Positions 47,586-59,035 of a stretch of 64,000 nt of DNA are shown here, piece after piece. Position numbers and translations under genes: made by a program. The first letter of the stretch is position 1. Every line of letters begins with the position of its first letter. The stretch is from Rhinopomastus cyanomelas. Taxonomy: Eukaryota > Chordata > Aves > Bucerotiformes > Rhinopomastidae. The notes under the pieces were generated by a model. It had not been told where the DNA came from and ran no database searches. It was given only the letters and a program-made list of their open reading frames with translations. The stretch is taken from positions 1 through 64,000 of the forward strand of contig VXBP01003690.1 in the NCBI GenBank assembly GCA_013400115.1, in the 5' to 3' direction.

Positions 47586-47935
47586 ATTACACAGTAAAGG
47601 TCTGTTCCAAAATCAACAACAAGACGCCTAACTTCATGCACCTCGTCAATTCAGTTCTGTAAGTATTCCTCTATCTTTAGATTGAGTGGAAACAGTAGAA
47701 ACATCAGAATAAAGTATAAATCTGTATTTTTTCTAAAGCCAAGATGGAGGCAAAGTGCATGTGTCCCCAGTGTGAAGGGCCATCAGTTAGAAAACTAGCT
47801 CAGAACTATCCCTCATTTGGTAGAGAGCACAGCTGTAGGATCTCCACATGCTTGAAGGTAATAACTGCACAATCAGAGGATTTAATTAGGGGTGATAGCA
47901 AAGAAGAGACCTTACGCACAGACGTTTCAGATCAC
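47586..47935. other. Unique DNA, no feature seen
   Basis: Spacer without recognisable content. Confidence 0.45.
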
Positions 47936-48560
47936 AGTATCACAGTAATGATAAGGTTTGAAAAGACAAAGATCATCCAGTCCAAGCTAAATCCAAATAA
48001 ACCAAATAATCCTAACATCTAGATCATCCCACTCAGCACCTCATCCAGCCTAACCTTGAACACCTCCAGGGACGGTGACTCAACCACCTCCGTGGGCAGC
48101 CCATTCCAAAACCAGATCACTCTTTCAGTGAAAAATCTTTTCCTAATGTCAAGTCTAAACCTCCCCTGATGGAGCTGAAGACTATGACCCCTTGTCTTAT
48201 CTCCAGTGGCCAGGGAGAAAAGACCAACCCCTGTCTGACGACAACCACCCTTCAGATAGTTATAGACAGTGATAAGATCACCCCTGAGCCTCCTCTTTTC
48301 CAGGCTAAACAAACCCAGCTCCCTCAGCCTCTCCTCGTAGGGCTAATCTTCCAGCCCCTTAACCAATCGAGCTGCCCTTCTCTGGACTCATTCCAGCACC
48401 TCGACATCCCTCTTAAACTGAGAGGCCCAGAACTGAACACAACACTCCAGGTGTGGTCTAACCAGTGCCGAATACAGGCAGGCCACACCATTCTTGATGC
48501 AGGCCAGGATGCCATTGGCCCTCTTGGCCACCTGGGCACACTGCTGATAGCTCTTAATGA
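47936..48560 (-). mobile_element. CR1: CR1 fragment, 3' end and ORF2 C-terminus
   Basis: Antisense: ATCACAGTATCACAGTAATG tail, 3' UTR, the C-terminal frame 48019-48312 (FSLEKRRLRGDLITVYNYLK) and the post-RT region to GCCACCTGGGCACACTGC. 5'-truncated. A subfamily related to 25895-26590 and 36332-36542. Confidence 0.92.
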
Positions 48561-51500
48561 GAATTCATGGAAGGATCAATAAAAGACGCTCCATAAATCC
48601 AAAACTCTTGGCTTGTAAGAAGCAGAATGGGAAGTTTCATACCCGTACAGGTCTTTATCAGGCAAGAATTTATGTGTCGACATTCAAAAGTCTTGACGAA
48701 GTGAATGGTTTTTCAACATAATTTGTACAAATGTTAAAAATTCATTTGTAAATACAGCAGCTGATGTGGATTTTTGAAATATAAACCAAACAAAAGAATT
48801 TGTGCCTGTAATTTGGCACAATTCCATTCTCATTTTCCATTTAATTCTTTCAAATGCTCCTTCGTTGCATTTCATCTGCCTTATAAATCTCCTCTCCCTC
48901 CAGCTTCCTCCGTGTGAATCCATTACAAAAGATACTTTGCCTGTTTTATACTTCAAAATACCTTTGTTTCAAAGAGCAAAGATAAAAGAGGATAAGACCC
49001 ATCAGAAGCGAGCCTTGATAATGAGGCAGCTTTGAAGCTTTGATGTAAATACAGCACAACGCTTTCTAGCAGATTTTTAATTTAAACTCCTGCATTAGAG
49101 CAGAATAATTACTTGACCCAGTGGCAATGCAGGAAGACTCATGGCTTAAGAGCATATCTACGCAAGGCCTCCGTGGTATCATTTACTCCTCTGCTTCTTT
49201 CCGTTGAATAACAACATTTCAGCTATAAAATGGGTCTGGACATGGCCACTTGTAAAAAGTTTTTGGAAAACGTATTATCACACAATGAGTCTGCACAAAA
49301 CTCAGTTGGTCAGGCAGTGCAAATCCAATGAAGAAACACGTTGGTAAAATTTGTTGCAGCTGTATTTGAATATGGTTCACTTTCACAGTTACTTCTCAGA
49401 CCCTGAAGTTCTTAAAGATCCTAACACGTAGTGTCAAAATACCCTCGCTAGCATCCCTTTATGTAAGAGCAAAGCTCCTCTTGGAACCTGTGTCCTCTCA
49501 CCTGACAGTTCATGACGCAGAGGCTATATGTGATTTGCTGTGAGCTGTTATGAGGAAAATATCACATCTGTCTCAGTAGCAGGAATTAAGAGCATCGGTC
49601 GTGGAGGTCATGAGTTTTTAGTACAACTCCTAAGTAATTATCAATTCGCTTACGTTACCTTGGCTGACTTTAGAATGAAAGCATTAATTAATTCCCATGT
49701 GAGGTAATATTTTCAGATGAATCACCATCATTTGGGTGCTTAATTCATTGGGAAAGCATCACATGAGGAAAATGGGAATGTAGTCTACAAGGAGTTGACG
49801 ACATGCTGAAATGAGACGTCCCTCATGTTCCATTAACCCCAGTCAGCCACATGACTGCACATCTGCATCAGGGAGACCTGAAATGCAGTCTGACTGATTA
49901 GAAATCAATAAATCATAACACCCAGTTAAACTGTGAGGAGGGTCTTAGTGCTTTCAGGAGGCTGAGTGCTGAGAAGTAAGATTCAATTTCAACAAGCATG
50001 GGTGCTTATCAGCTTAGTGTGTCTTAATTCACTGTATTTCTGACTTGGGAAGATAAGCAGGTAAAAGTCCTAATTCATTTAAAAATATAAATCCTACTTA
50101 TTTCTGACTCCTTTTTTGTATCATGAACGTATTTTGAAATAGGCCTTCTCCCCAGTCTGTATCGCTAGTTTAATCCCACGACATTTAGGCTTACAAGAGT
50201 GGCAGTGCCAGTAAGTTTGAGGAGACAAGCACGTAGGCGAAGAAATAAAGTTTGTTCTGCATAAAGGAAAATAGAAAGTGTGAAATGAGCTGTATTGAGA
50301 GTCAAAGAGAAGCCTACCCACCTCATCCACAATTTCCTTAGCTGTATGTATAACCAAGATTCTTAATTCATGTCTATGATTATAGTTAGCAGCTACTAGT
50401 ATGAGCTACTATGATTCCGTACCAGCATCCTCCCATCTGCAACTCTGTTTATAAACTAGGGGAAAAAAAAGTCTGAGAATAACACATACAAGTTGGAGGT
50501 TACAGCACTGAATAACAAGAATGACAGAGCGAAGGCCCTGGAAACCTGATTGAGTGACAACCACTGACAAAACTTTGGAAGAAGAAAGGGGTGCGGAAGC
50601 AAGGAGACAAGAAAAAGCCCGAGTACTCCTAATCATTTCCACTATGTATAAACCAATATAAAGCTTAAAAATAACAAGCATGCTGTCATCTCACACTTCT
50701 AAATACAACTCCTCAAGGCACTTTCTAATGTGTGCTTCTGACAGCCATGAATCAAAGAGATCTGCTATTTGGCATGAAAATCTAGAAACCAAACAGTACA
50801 CAGGCAGCATAAATGCACCAAAAGCAGCAGCCCGAGGTAGAAGGCAATATGTCATCTTGTCCACACAGTACTCCAGACTGAATGTTTTGTCAAGATGTGC
50901 GTTGCACAGACAACAGCAAAATAGCTTAAAGGAATATAGCCCTTCCAGTGAAATTCTTCAACGTAATTACAGATCAGTTACCCATTGCTGAGGATTACTT
51001 AGTGGTCCAGCACACCTCCAATGGATAGATTCTTCAAGTTATTCTTTAACCTCCATAATAGGTCAATGCCCTGCCCATAAATTTTACTCTCCCTTCCAGA
51101 CAAATGAGGCAATGACCCTATTACCTGTTTCCTTGAGCAGCTCAGCAATGGCACGGTGCTCACTATTACAAATATAACTGTGATGTGGCCTGACAAGCCG
51201 CTTGACTGTGGGTTATTTAATGCTCAGAGGGCCACTAAGTGTGCACTGAAATTTGGGCTCATAAGATAAACTAGGCAGCACGGACAATTGTTTCCTGCAG
51301 TGGGTAAAATTCTCAGCAAAGGTCACCTAAATCATCTTGATGCCGATGGCCCAGCAGCACAGGCAGAGCAGAAAAGGAGAGAATCAGGGAGGGCACATGG
51401 GACTTGGAGCAGGCTAGAACCAACTGTGTTAGACAAATTCTCAGCTCTAATGTCTTCGGGGGATGTATTCCAGGATGCTTTAAAAGTCTGAATACACAGG

Positions 51501-52080
51501 CAAGACAAGTGTAAAAAAACAACTTTCACCTTGGCTTTATTAAACAATTCTAAGCTTAGCCTAACAAGGATCTCAGACTCAGCTCATACAGACAGCAGTG
51601 CAGGAGCCAAAACTGGCATTAGTTCATATTCAAAGTGCCATTACTGTGCTTCAGTCTGCTTTCGGGTTAATTTAGGAGAGCTGAAGCACATTCAGCCTAT
51701 CGGTCTCGCAAAAAAATATGAGGTTATTGCTTTACAGTGGTCATTTTTCCAGCCCATCACTACAGTCATTATACATAGCCCAGGCACATACCAGTTAAAT
51801 AGCTGGGGGATATTGGTACAGAAGGATGAAAAGAATGAGGCTGGGCTTCAATAGCCCCTGTGAGAGCTTCATAGTGTTGTCAGGGATAAAAGACCCAGCT
51901 GAAAAACACAGAGCCATTCTTCGTACCATTTGGTTGTTTTATCTTACCTTTTGCCATTCTGAGGCAGCAGGGGAGGGGGGGATGTTTGGTTAGTTTATTT
52001 TTTAAAGCACATTTCCTCGTTACCCTGAAATAACAGGACAAGCTGAGTCACCATCCCTGCCGGCATATGTAGGTCATTTA
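48561..52080. other. Unique, repeat-free block, possible regulatory DNA
   Basis: 3.5 kb without a single CR1 landmark in a window where CR1 otherwise recurs every 1-2 kb. 48680-49260 is AT-rich but motif-dense, with five TCF/LEF-like CTTTG/CAAAG cores in 48961-49044. Other mixed-composition blocks occur at 49660-49760 and 51190-51360 (which includes AAAGGTCA, a nuclear-receptor half-site). No exon or RNA gene recognised. Confidence 0.4.
48961..49044. promoter_or_regulatory. Cluster of TCF/LEF-like sites
   Basis: Cores at CCTTTGTT (48961-48968), TTTCAAAG (48967-48974), CAAAGAT (48977-48983), CTTTGAA (49030-49036) and CTTTGAT (49038-49044), with GATA-like words (AGATAA, GGATAA) between. Motif evidence only. 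Confidence 0.25.
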
Positions 52081-52192
52081 GTAGTGGTGTTGCAGGATCT
52101 GGTTTAGAGGTGAACTTGATAGAGTAGGGTTGATGGTTGGACTCAATGATCCCAAGGGTCTTTTCCAACCTGAGTGATTCTATGATTCTATG
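52081..52192 (+). mobile_element. CR1: CR1 3' end (112 bp)
   Basis: GATCTGGTTTAGAGGTGAAC, GGTTGGACTCAATGATCCCA, TCTTTTCCAACCTGAG and the tail GATTCTATGATTCTATGG. Same 3' subfamily as the 28.6-31.06-kb copy. Confidence 0.92.
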
Positions 52193-52371
52193 GCTGGGAC
52201 ATTGCCATAAAAGATGGAATCGCTGTGGAACACCCCAGGATTGGTTCCACTTGTTTTTAGATCACTGCTGTTTAGTCAGAAGGAGTAGATAAGGGATAAG
52301 GGAAGAGTGAAGAACTGTTGCTGCCTAGTGCTCTCAGAAGTAACCACTTGATAAAGCCCAGAGCATTACTT

Positions 52372-52706
52372 TGGCTTGGAAAAGAGGAGACAGAGGGGTG
52401 ACTTCATTAATGTCTATAAATATGTGAGGGGTGGGTGTCAGGAGAATGAAGCCCGGCTCTTCTCAATGTCATCTGGTGATAGGACAAGGGCCAACATGTT
52501 CAAACTGGAACATAGAAGGTTCTATATAAATATGAGAAGGAACTTCTTCACAATGAGGAAGTTCCAATGGAGCATTGGAACAGGCTGCCCAGGGGGGTTG
52601 TGGAGTCTCCTTCTCTGGACATGTTTAAAACCCACCTGGATGTGATCCTGCTGTGGCAGAGGGATTGATCTTTCAAGGTCTCTGCCAATCCCTAATGATT
52701 CTGATT
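52372..52706 (+). mobile_element. CR1: CR1 3' end with ORF2 terminus, young type
   Basis: Sense: AAAGAGGAGACAGAGGGGTG, ORF2 C-terminal frame 52376-52645, GGGTTGTGGAGTCTCC, ATCCTGCTGTGGCAGAGGG, and a tail reduced to AATGATTCTGAT. A small duplication (AAGTTCC/GAAGTTCC) near 52545-52566 breaks the frame. Confidence 0.92.
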
Positions 52707-52789
52707 ACCGTCAAGAAAAAGCAGTTACGCAATCTAGATATCCTTAGCATTTAGCTTTAAGCAACTCAATGTGTTTCAGGCAGTCTAGC

Positions 52790-52897
52790 CATGGGGAGAA
52801 GGAGTTGGGGGTGTACGTGGACGAAAAGATCAACCTGAGCCGGCAGTGTGCACTTTCAGCCCGGAAGGCAAACTGGATCCTGGGCTGCATCAGGAGA
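52790..52897 (+). mobile_element. CR1: CR1 ORF2 fragment ending at an N
   Basis: Encodes GEKELGVYVDEKINLSRQCA and SARKANWILGCIRR, the post-RT part of ORF2. It has no 3' end: an N at 52898 joins it to non-CR1 sequence. Confidence 0.85.
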
Positions 52898-52898
52898 N
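52898..52898. other. Single ambiguous base at a repeat junction
   Basis: CR1 sequence stops exactly at this N and unique sequence follows, as at 17314. Suggests an assembly join. Confidence 0.7.
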
Positions 52899-53173
52899 TC
52901 AGAAACATTGACCTATACAAAATACAAACAGCTGCCTGCATTCAGTCATGTTTCAACCGTCCCACAAACGATTCCTAGATAACAAAATGTAATCAAGTTG
53001 ACTGTCAAACTGTCAGGACCTGTGTGGTGCATTTGCATTACAATGTTTACCAAGAAGAAGGGATAAATTTAAGGTCATGTTGCAATGAAGTTTAGTCTTT
53101 AGAATATGAATAAATTATTGTGGAGTTAGTGTAATGCAGAGGCTGATTGAAGTATATTTCCATTCACATATTC

Positions 53174-53569
53174 TAGAATCATTACGGATTGGAAGGGACC
53201 TCGAAAGATCATTTAGTACAATCCCCCTGACACAGCAGGATCATCTAGACCAAGTCACATGGGAACCCCAGGCAGGTCTTAAACATCTCCAGTGAAGGAG
53301 ACTCCACAATCCCCCTGGGGAGCCAGTTCCAGTGCTCCATCACCCTCACTTTGAAGAAGTTCCTTCTGACATTTATGTGGAACCTTCTATGTTCCAGCTT
53401 GCACGCGTTACCCCTCGTCCTATCACCATATGACATTGAGAAAAGCCTGGGTCCATCCTCCTGACACCCAGACCTCACATACTTATAGACATTAACGAGG
53501 ACACTCCTCAGTCTCCTCTTCTCCAAGCTCAAGAGACACAGCTCCCTCAGCCTCTCCTCATAAAGGAGG
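53174..53569 (-). mobile_element. CR1: CR1, left part, young type, split by LTR-like element
   Basis: Antisense: TAGAATCATTACGGATTGG, AGGGACCTCGAAAGATC, 3' UTR, and the ORF2 C-terminus (frame 53245-53532) to CTCTCCTCATAAAGGAGG. It continues at 54403 after the inserted element. Confidence 0.93.
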
Positions 53570-54402
53570 GCTGCAATTTAGCAGCCAGTTAGCCCACAAA
53601 ATCATAATCTGTTTAACCATGCAGATGGAAATGTCCTCCCACCCCCTGGAGGGAGAGAAAAGAGGTAAAGTAAACACACATCTGGAAACTGGAATTAGAA
53701 ATATTTGACTTTGTTAAACTATATTAAACATTTTATTAAATTGAAAAAAACCCCAAAAATAAAAAGGAAAGGAAAAGGGAAAAAGAGTATGTTCTTCCTC
53801 AATTCAAGTCCACCCCTTCCCCCGCCCAGACCTGAGGACCCCTGATTCCTAAGAGATGCTAAAAGCCATGGATGAAGGGGGAGTAAAAAGGAAAGACTGG
53901 GAAATCTCCTAAACAAAACTTAGATATTCAATTTACATAGTTTCCAAGGCAGCAGTGTGAACACTTTATGGGAGAGGATAGAGATTAGAGGAAGATAAAA
54001 AGGAAGATAAAAAGGGAAAGGGGAAATGGGGGGGGGGCGGCAAAGCAGAAGAGGGACAGAGAGCCACAGAAGAACAGACCGGCCGCAGTGTGCTACCGGC
54101 CAAAACGAAACTGACACACAGACAGGGAGGGGGTTCCAAAAGGAGGGGAAAAGGAATACCCTGTCCCCAATTAAGGACCCCAAAATCTGTCTGGCCCACT
54201 CCACCTGCTCAACCTGTCCCCTGCGGCAGCCACCTCCCCCCTTCACTTCCACACCCCACCGACCTCCACCCCTCCACGTACAGCACGCAGGAGGGAAATG
54301 TAAACATCCCCGCAGCCGAGACAATTTAACACCTTGTATGCTAGAAGAGAGTTCGATGCAGGAATACCATAAGCAAACACGATTTCACCAAATCCAGAAC
54401 AG
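53570..54402 (-). mobile_element. LTR-like element inserted in a CR1
   Basis: About 833 bp interrupts a CR1 precisely: CR1 ends ..CATAAAGGAGG and resumes GGAGGTGCTCC.., so GGAGG is present on both sides (53565-53569 and 54403-54407), as for a target-site duplication. Exact ends are uncertain by one or two bases. On the minus strand it begins TGTTCTGGATTTGG near 54401 and ends ..AATTGCA near 53572, fitting the TG..CA ends of an LTR. A polyadenylation signal (AATAAA, minus strand) lies at 53732-53737. No retroviral gag/pol/env coding is present, so a solo LTR is the likeliest reading. A partial second copy is at 4572-4900. I do not recognise the family; a non-LTR repeat is possible. Confidence 0.6.
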
Positions 54403-54447
54403 GGAGGTGCTCCACTTCCTTCATCATCCTCATTGCCCTACACTGGA
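54403..54447 (-). mobile_element. CR1: CR1, right part of the split copy
   Basis: GGAGGTGCTCCACTTCCTTC and ATCATCCTCATTGCCCTACA follow on from 53174-53569. 5'-truncated at about 54447. Confidence 0.9.
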
Positions 54448-55255
54448 TTTGTATCGACAAGTACAAGTGCAGAAAATCGTACATTTATCCATCCTTATGG
54501 CATTAAGAACATGATCTGTTTGTGAAGCTAAGCTGGCTTGTTCTATTTTATTTATTGCTTGACACAGTGCTTTGAGTTCACACACTGTGTTACACCCTTT
54601 GCTGGCAGAAGGCGAACCTGACACAGTTGTGTCTATTCAACGCTGCAGCAGTCAATGCTGCTTCGTGTCCAGACAATGAAAATCACAGTGGATCTTCAAG
54701 TAAAATTATTCTGCAATGACCGTGTTTCAAACGCTATGCCTCTCTAGTGCAATTCCAAAGATGTTTTAAGACAAATTAATGAATCATTTCACATTTCATC
54801 AAGCTGTATGGCCTGCGTAGTTTTGCCCATTTTGAACCAGACCTTCCTTACTCTGCTGCAGCATCACCCCTATTGCTATGCAAAGATATCTACAAGGACC
54901 AGAGTGAAATGAACTCCTGCATTTATTTAATCCTCTAAGGGTTTCACACAACCCTTTTCTATTTCTATCACAGAGACCTCACTCTTCAGCTGTTAACCCT
55001 GGTGGGCATTGCTTTGGCCTTTCCACAGGAATCAGGGACCTCTAACATGTCTGGCCTTCTCCTAAGGAGAGAGGCAGGCAGGTCCCAGGTGGACCCCAGG
55101 TCACTCAAATCTGGGATTATCTACAGAGGAGAGAGCTGAACTGTGAGGTCAACGTGCTCAGCCTCCAAAAGAAGGGAAGAAAGGGAAGAAATGTCTCACA
55201 GCCCTGCTTAACACAGCCTCTCCTCTCCACAGAGATCATCTGGACAATCAGACAC
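54448..55255. other. Unique DNA, no feature seen
   Basis: No gene or repeat recognised. The frame 55154-55420 enters the CR1 below and is not a gene. Confidence 0.45.
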
Positions 55256-55501
55256 AGCCTCAAGCTGCGCCAGGGGAAATTTAGGCTTGAGGTGAGGAGA
55301 AAGTTCTTCACCGAGAGAGTCATTGGCCACTGGAATGGCCTGCCCAGGGAGGTGGTGGAGTCGCCATCCCTGGAGCTGTTCAAGGCAGGATTGGACGTGG
55401 CACTTGGTGCCATGGTCTAGCCTTGAGCTCTGTGGCAACAGGTTGGACTTGATGATCTATGAGGTCTTTTCCGACCTTGGTAATACTGTGATACTGTGAT
55501 C
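55256..55501 (+). mobile_element. CR1: CR1 3' end with variant tail
   Basis: Sense: CCTCAAGCTGCGCCAGGGG, ORF2 end (HWNGLPREVVESPSLELFK), GGTTGGACTTGATGATCTAT, GGTCTTTTCCGACC. The tail is TAATACTGTGATACTGTGAT, with the ATACTGTG unit instead of ATTCTRTG. Confidence 0.92.
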
Positions 55502-56076
55502 AGCCAGGACAACACTGGAAAAGCTGGAGAGCTGGGCCCTGGTGAACCTCATGAGGTTTAAAAAGAACAAGTGCTGGGTCCTGCACCTGTGTCAGAGCAG
55601 TCCTTATTGTCAATCCAGGCTGGGAGAGGACGGGATAGAAAGGAGCCATGAGGAAAAGGACTTAGGGTTTTGGGGGATGAGAAGCTGGACAGGACCAGAC
55701 AGTGTGCACTAGCAACCAAGAAGATCAATGGCATCCTGGGCTGTGTTGAAAGCAGAGTGGCCAGCATATTGGCAGAGGGGATTCTGCCCCTCTGCTCTGC
55801 CTTGGTGAGATCTCACCTGGAGTCCTGAATCCAGCTCTGCAGCCCTCAGTACAGGAAGGACATAGAGCTAATGGAATGGGTCCAGAGGAGCCCACCAAAA
55901 TGATCAGAGGGCTGGAGCCCCTCTGTTGTAAGGACTGGCCGAGGGAGATGTGGTTGTTCAGCCTAAAGAAGAGAAGGTTCCAGGAGGAGCTGGTAGCGAC
56001 CATTCAGTACCTGAAGGGGGCTACAAGAAGGCTGATTACCAAGACCTGGAGAGATAGGATGAGGGGCAATTGTTTC
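55502..56076 (+). mobile_element. CR1: CR1, left part of a copy split by antisense CR1
   Basis: Sense ORF2 post-RT and C-terminal region: TCCTGCACCTGTGTCAGAGC, a stretch encoding CALATKKINGILGC, and GATAGGATGAGGGGCAATTG. It continues at 56539 on the far side of the minus-strand insertion. Several stops; an older subfamily. Confidence 0.9.
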
Positions 56077-56538
56077 ATAGAATCATAGAATCACTATGGA
56101 TTGGAAGGGACCTCGAAAGACCATAAGATCATAGGATGTTAGGGGTTGGAAGGGACCCAAGAGATCATCGAGTNNNNNNNNNNNNNNNNNNNNNNNNNNN
56201 NNNNNNNNNNNNNNNNNNNNNNNNNNNNNNNNNNNNNNNNNNNNNNNNNNNNNNNNNNNNNNNNNNNNNNNNNNNNNNNNNNNNNNNNNNNNNNNNNNNN
56301 NNNNNNNNNNNNNNNNNNNNNNNNNNNNNNNNNNNNNNNNNNNNNNNNNNNNNNNNNNNNNNNNNNNNNNNNNNNNNNNNNNNNNNNNNNNNNNNNNNNN
56401 NNNNNNNNNNNNNNNNNNNNNNNNNNNNNNNNNNNNNNNNNNNNNNNNNNNNNNNNNNNNNNNNNNNNNNNNNNNNCCCTGGGCAGCCTGTTCCAGTGCT
56501 CCGTCACCCTCACTGTGAAGAAGTTCCTTCTCAGGAAG
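56077..56538 (-). mobile_element. CR1: Antisense CR1 insertion(s) with gap
   Basis: Two antisense 3' ends in a row: 56077-56122 (CATAGAATCATAGAATCACT, GGATTGGAAGGGACCTCG) and 56125-56173 (AAGATCATAGGATGTTAGGG, GTTGGAAGGGACCC). After 303 Ns comes 56477-56538, CTGGGCAGCCTGTTCCAG through GTGAAGAAGTTCCTTCTC. The right piece fits a young CR1. Whether one or two elements are present cannot be told because of the gap. Confidence 0.85.
56174..56476. other. Assembly gap, 303 Ns
   Basis: Run of unknown bases inside a CR1 nest, presumably a repeat-induced gap. Confidence 0.98.
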
Positions 56539-56772
56539 GTTATATTGAAACGGGCTATTAGGAAGAAGTTCTTTAGTGGGGTGGGATTGAACACAGGTTG
56601 CCCAGGGAGGGAGTTGAGGCCCCATCCGTGGAGCTATTCCAGGTGAGGCTGGACAAGGCTCTGGGCAACTTGATCTAGTTGAGGATGTCCCTGCTTCCAG
56701 CAGAGGGGTTGGACTGGGTGCCCTTTGGAGGTCCCTTCCAGCCTAGGCCATTTTATGATTCAGTGACTCTAA
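56539..56772 (+). mobile_element. CR1: CR1, right part of the split copy
   Basis: GGGCTATTAGGAAGAAGTTC, GAGGCTGGACAAGGCTCTGG, GGGGTTGGACTGGGTGCCC, GGTCCCTTCCAGCC and the tail TTTATGATTCAGTGACTCTA. It follows on from 55502-56076. Confidence 0.88.
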
Positions 56773-58589
56773 GAGTCTGACTCTTACAGTTGCTCCCCCC
56801 CAGCAGCTTTACACATCTGCAAGTGTTCACTCGTGTCAGAATCTGAAATAGTCTGCCAAACTCAAGCGGGATTGCACTGTCTTGGGTTTTCTCACCCATC
56901 TGAGGAAGCTGAAATCCTCAACAGTGTATTGTTTTTGACCTTGGAATTATTTGAAATAGTCTCCTGATACTAACAGCCAGGTCTGGTCTACTGTGTCCAG
57001 CAATAATGAGCACTACCTTAAAAGGGCTCGTCAGCCCTTACTTATTCATTTCATAGTGCTCCACTAGACTGACAGTGCTCCAGCCGTGCCTCCCTGATCA
57101 CTGAAATATGCACTGTGTTCTAATACAGGGACATGCTTTGCATTGAAGCAATAAACTAACCAAAATTAAATAATCTCAGAGATTACAGCCTTGGGGTGGT
57201 TTTCAAGCTTGTTAGAATTTCACTGTGTGATGCTGTAGTTTGTAAATGCCACCATGCTGCAAGGAGTTCTTATAGTCTGTAAGACTCACTTGCTCTGTAA
57301 CTCGTGATTTCTTGACGAGTTCTACATCTTCCATTTCTGTCTTATTCCCAAGCTGCTTCACATCTTTGATCTTTGCCCTTTACACACCCACTTCAGCATT
57401 ACTAGGTTGCAAAAGTAATTGTCAGGCAATCTGTAAATGAAGACCAGAAGACAATCTGATGCCTCAGGGAGAGACAGAAATTGAAGAACCAAAAATCCCC
57501 ACTCCTTGAGCTAAGGATCACTTCATACCACACACAGATGAAACCCTGTGTCCATTATCACAGCCTCTGTGTCATAAAGCCATTTCCACATGGATGTCAT
57601 TTCAGAACTAGGCACCATATGACACTACTTTTGAATCCTACAGCACAGCTGAAGAATTTTGTACCAAATCATTGCTGTCTTGAAAAGAACATCTAAGACT
57701 GGAAAGGAGGCAAAACTAGACAAGGGTGCTTAAGGTGCTCAAGCTCACACATTTAACCTCAGTGACTCACCCTCCCACACCTCATCCAGACAATAGTCAA
57801 AGCCCAAACAGCCAAGAGACCCTGTCACAGAACCTGGCTTTGAGCTGTGACTGGCACAGAGGAGGCACAAAGAGCAGCTCAGCAGAGAGCAGGAATGATG
57901 GAGCTGTTATCACATCCAAAGTGACACCTGAGTGGTGGATTCAAAAAGGCAAGGGTGAGAGCTCCCCTGGACAGGCAAGAGGACTCACTGGGATTAATCA
58001 GACACAGATCACATCCTCAGCAGTGCCTTTTGACACTGGTCTTTTCTAGGTAAAGCATTGAAAGAACTCTCTCAGAGCACACCTCTGCTGTGCAAATGTT
58101 GAGAGATTAACATCTCTAGAACTGCCAAAAGCACAGAGTAGAATATGAAGAGTCATGAAGTTATCACATGGATTCATTAACTAACCGATTGGTGCTTTCC
58201 TGTTGCTGCTGTCAGGAGAAAGGACAGGGAGACCGATTAACATTTATCTTAAACACTTCATAGCTGCAGTTCTCTGGGAAACGCACGTTTCATCTCTGAA
58301 AGGCTTCTAGCACTGAAGTATTTTGAAGATACCAGGTGCTAACTGTGGAACCAGTGACTCTTATTCAGTGCAAAACTTACTAAGAGAACTTGGGAAGGTT
58401 GATTATTTCCATTCTTAGTATAATCACACATTCTAGAAGAGCAGCAACTGAAGATCTAATTATTTTGAAACAGGATCTGAGAGTTTAGATAAGATGTTAA
58501 AAAAATAGAAAAGAGATTTAAGATTTAAAGAAAAAGTGAATGGTGGTAAAGAACGGTGAGACTAGAAGATGGAGCGGTACTTCTCATGT
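56773..58589. other. Unique DNA, no feature seen
   Basis: 1.8 kb without recognisable genes or repeats. The plus frames 57481-57696 and 57726-58049 have no known domain. Confidence 0.45.
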
Positions 58590-59035
58590 TCGGTTTTGAA
58601 CACCTCAATACATGACATTATTGATATTCTGAAGCAGGCCCAAAGAAGAACAATGATATGGAGAACAATAAGAAAATCAGCTGAGGGAACTGGAGCTATT
58701 CAGTGTGAAGGGAAGGAGTCTGAAGAGACACCTTATCACTGTCTGCAACTACCTGAGAGAAGGTTGTAGAGGGGTGGGTGTCAGTCTCTTCTCACAAGTA
58801 ACGACGGACAGGATCAGAGGAAATGGCCTCAAGTTGTGTCAAGGGAAGTTTAAGCTGGACATTAAAGAAACTCATCTTCACTGAGAGGGTTGTCCAGCAT
58901 CAGAACAGACTGCCCAGGGAAATGGCTGGATTGCCATCCCTTGACACGTTTCAAAGTTGTACAGATACGGAGCTTAAGGACATCGTTCAACAGAGGGCTG
59001 GGATGTGCTGGGCTAATGGTTGCACTTGATGATCT
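58590..59035 (+). mobile_element. CR1: CR1 fragment, old, ORF2 C-terminus and 3' end
   Basis: Sense: CACCTCAATACATGACATTA, GCTGAGGGAACTGGAGC, CAACTACCTGAGAGAAGG, HQNRLPREMAGLPSLDTF-type end, GGTTGCACTTGATGATCTGA. Heavily diverged, tail lost. Confidence 0.85.

Noticed and set aside
56083..56646. Open frames of 141-180 codons over the gap
   Set aside because: They are open only because they run through 303 Ns.
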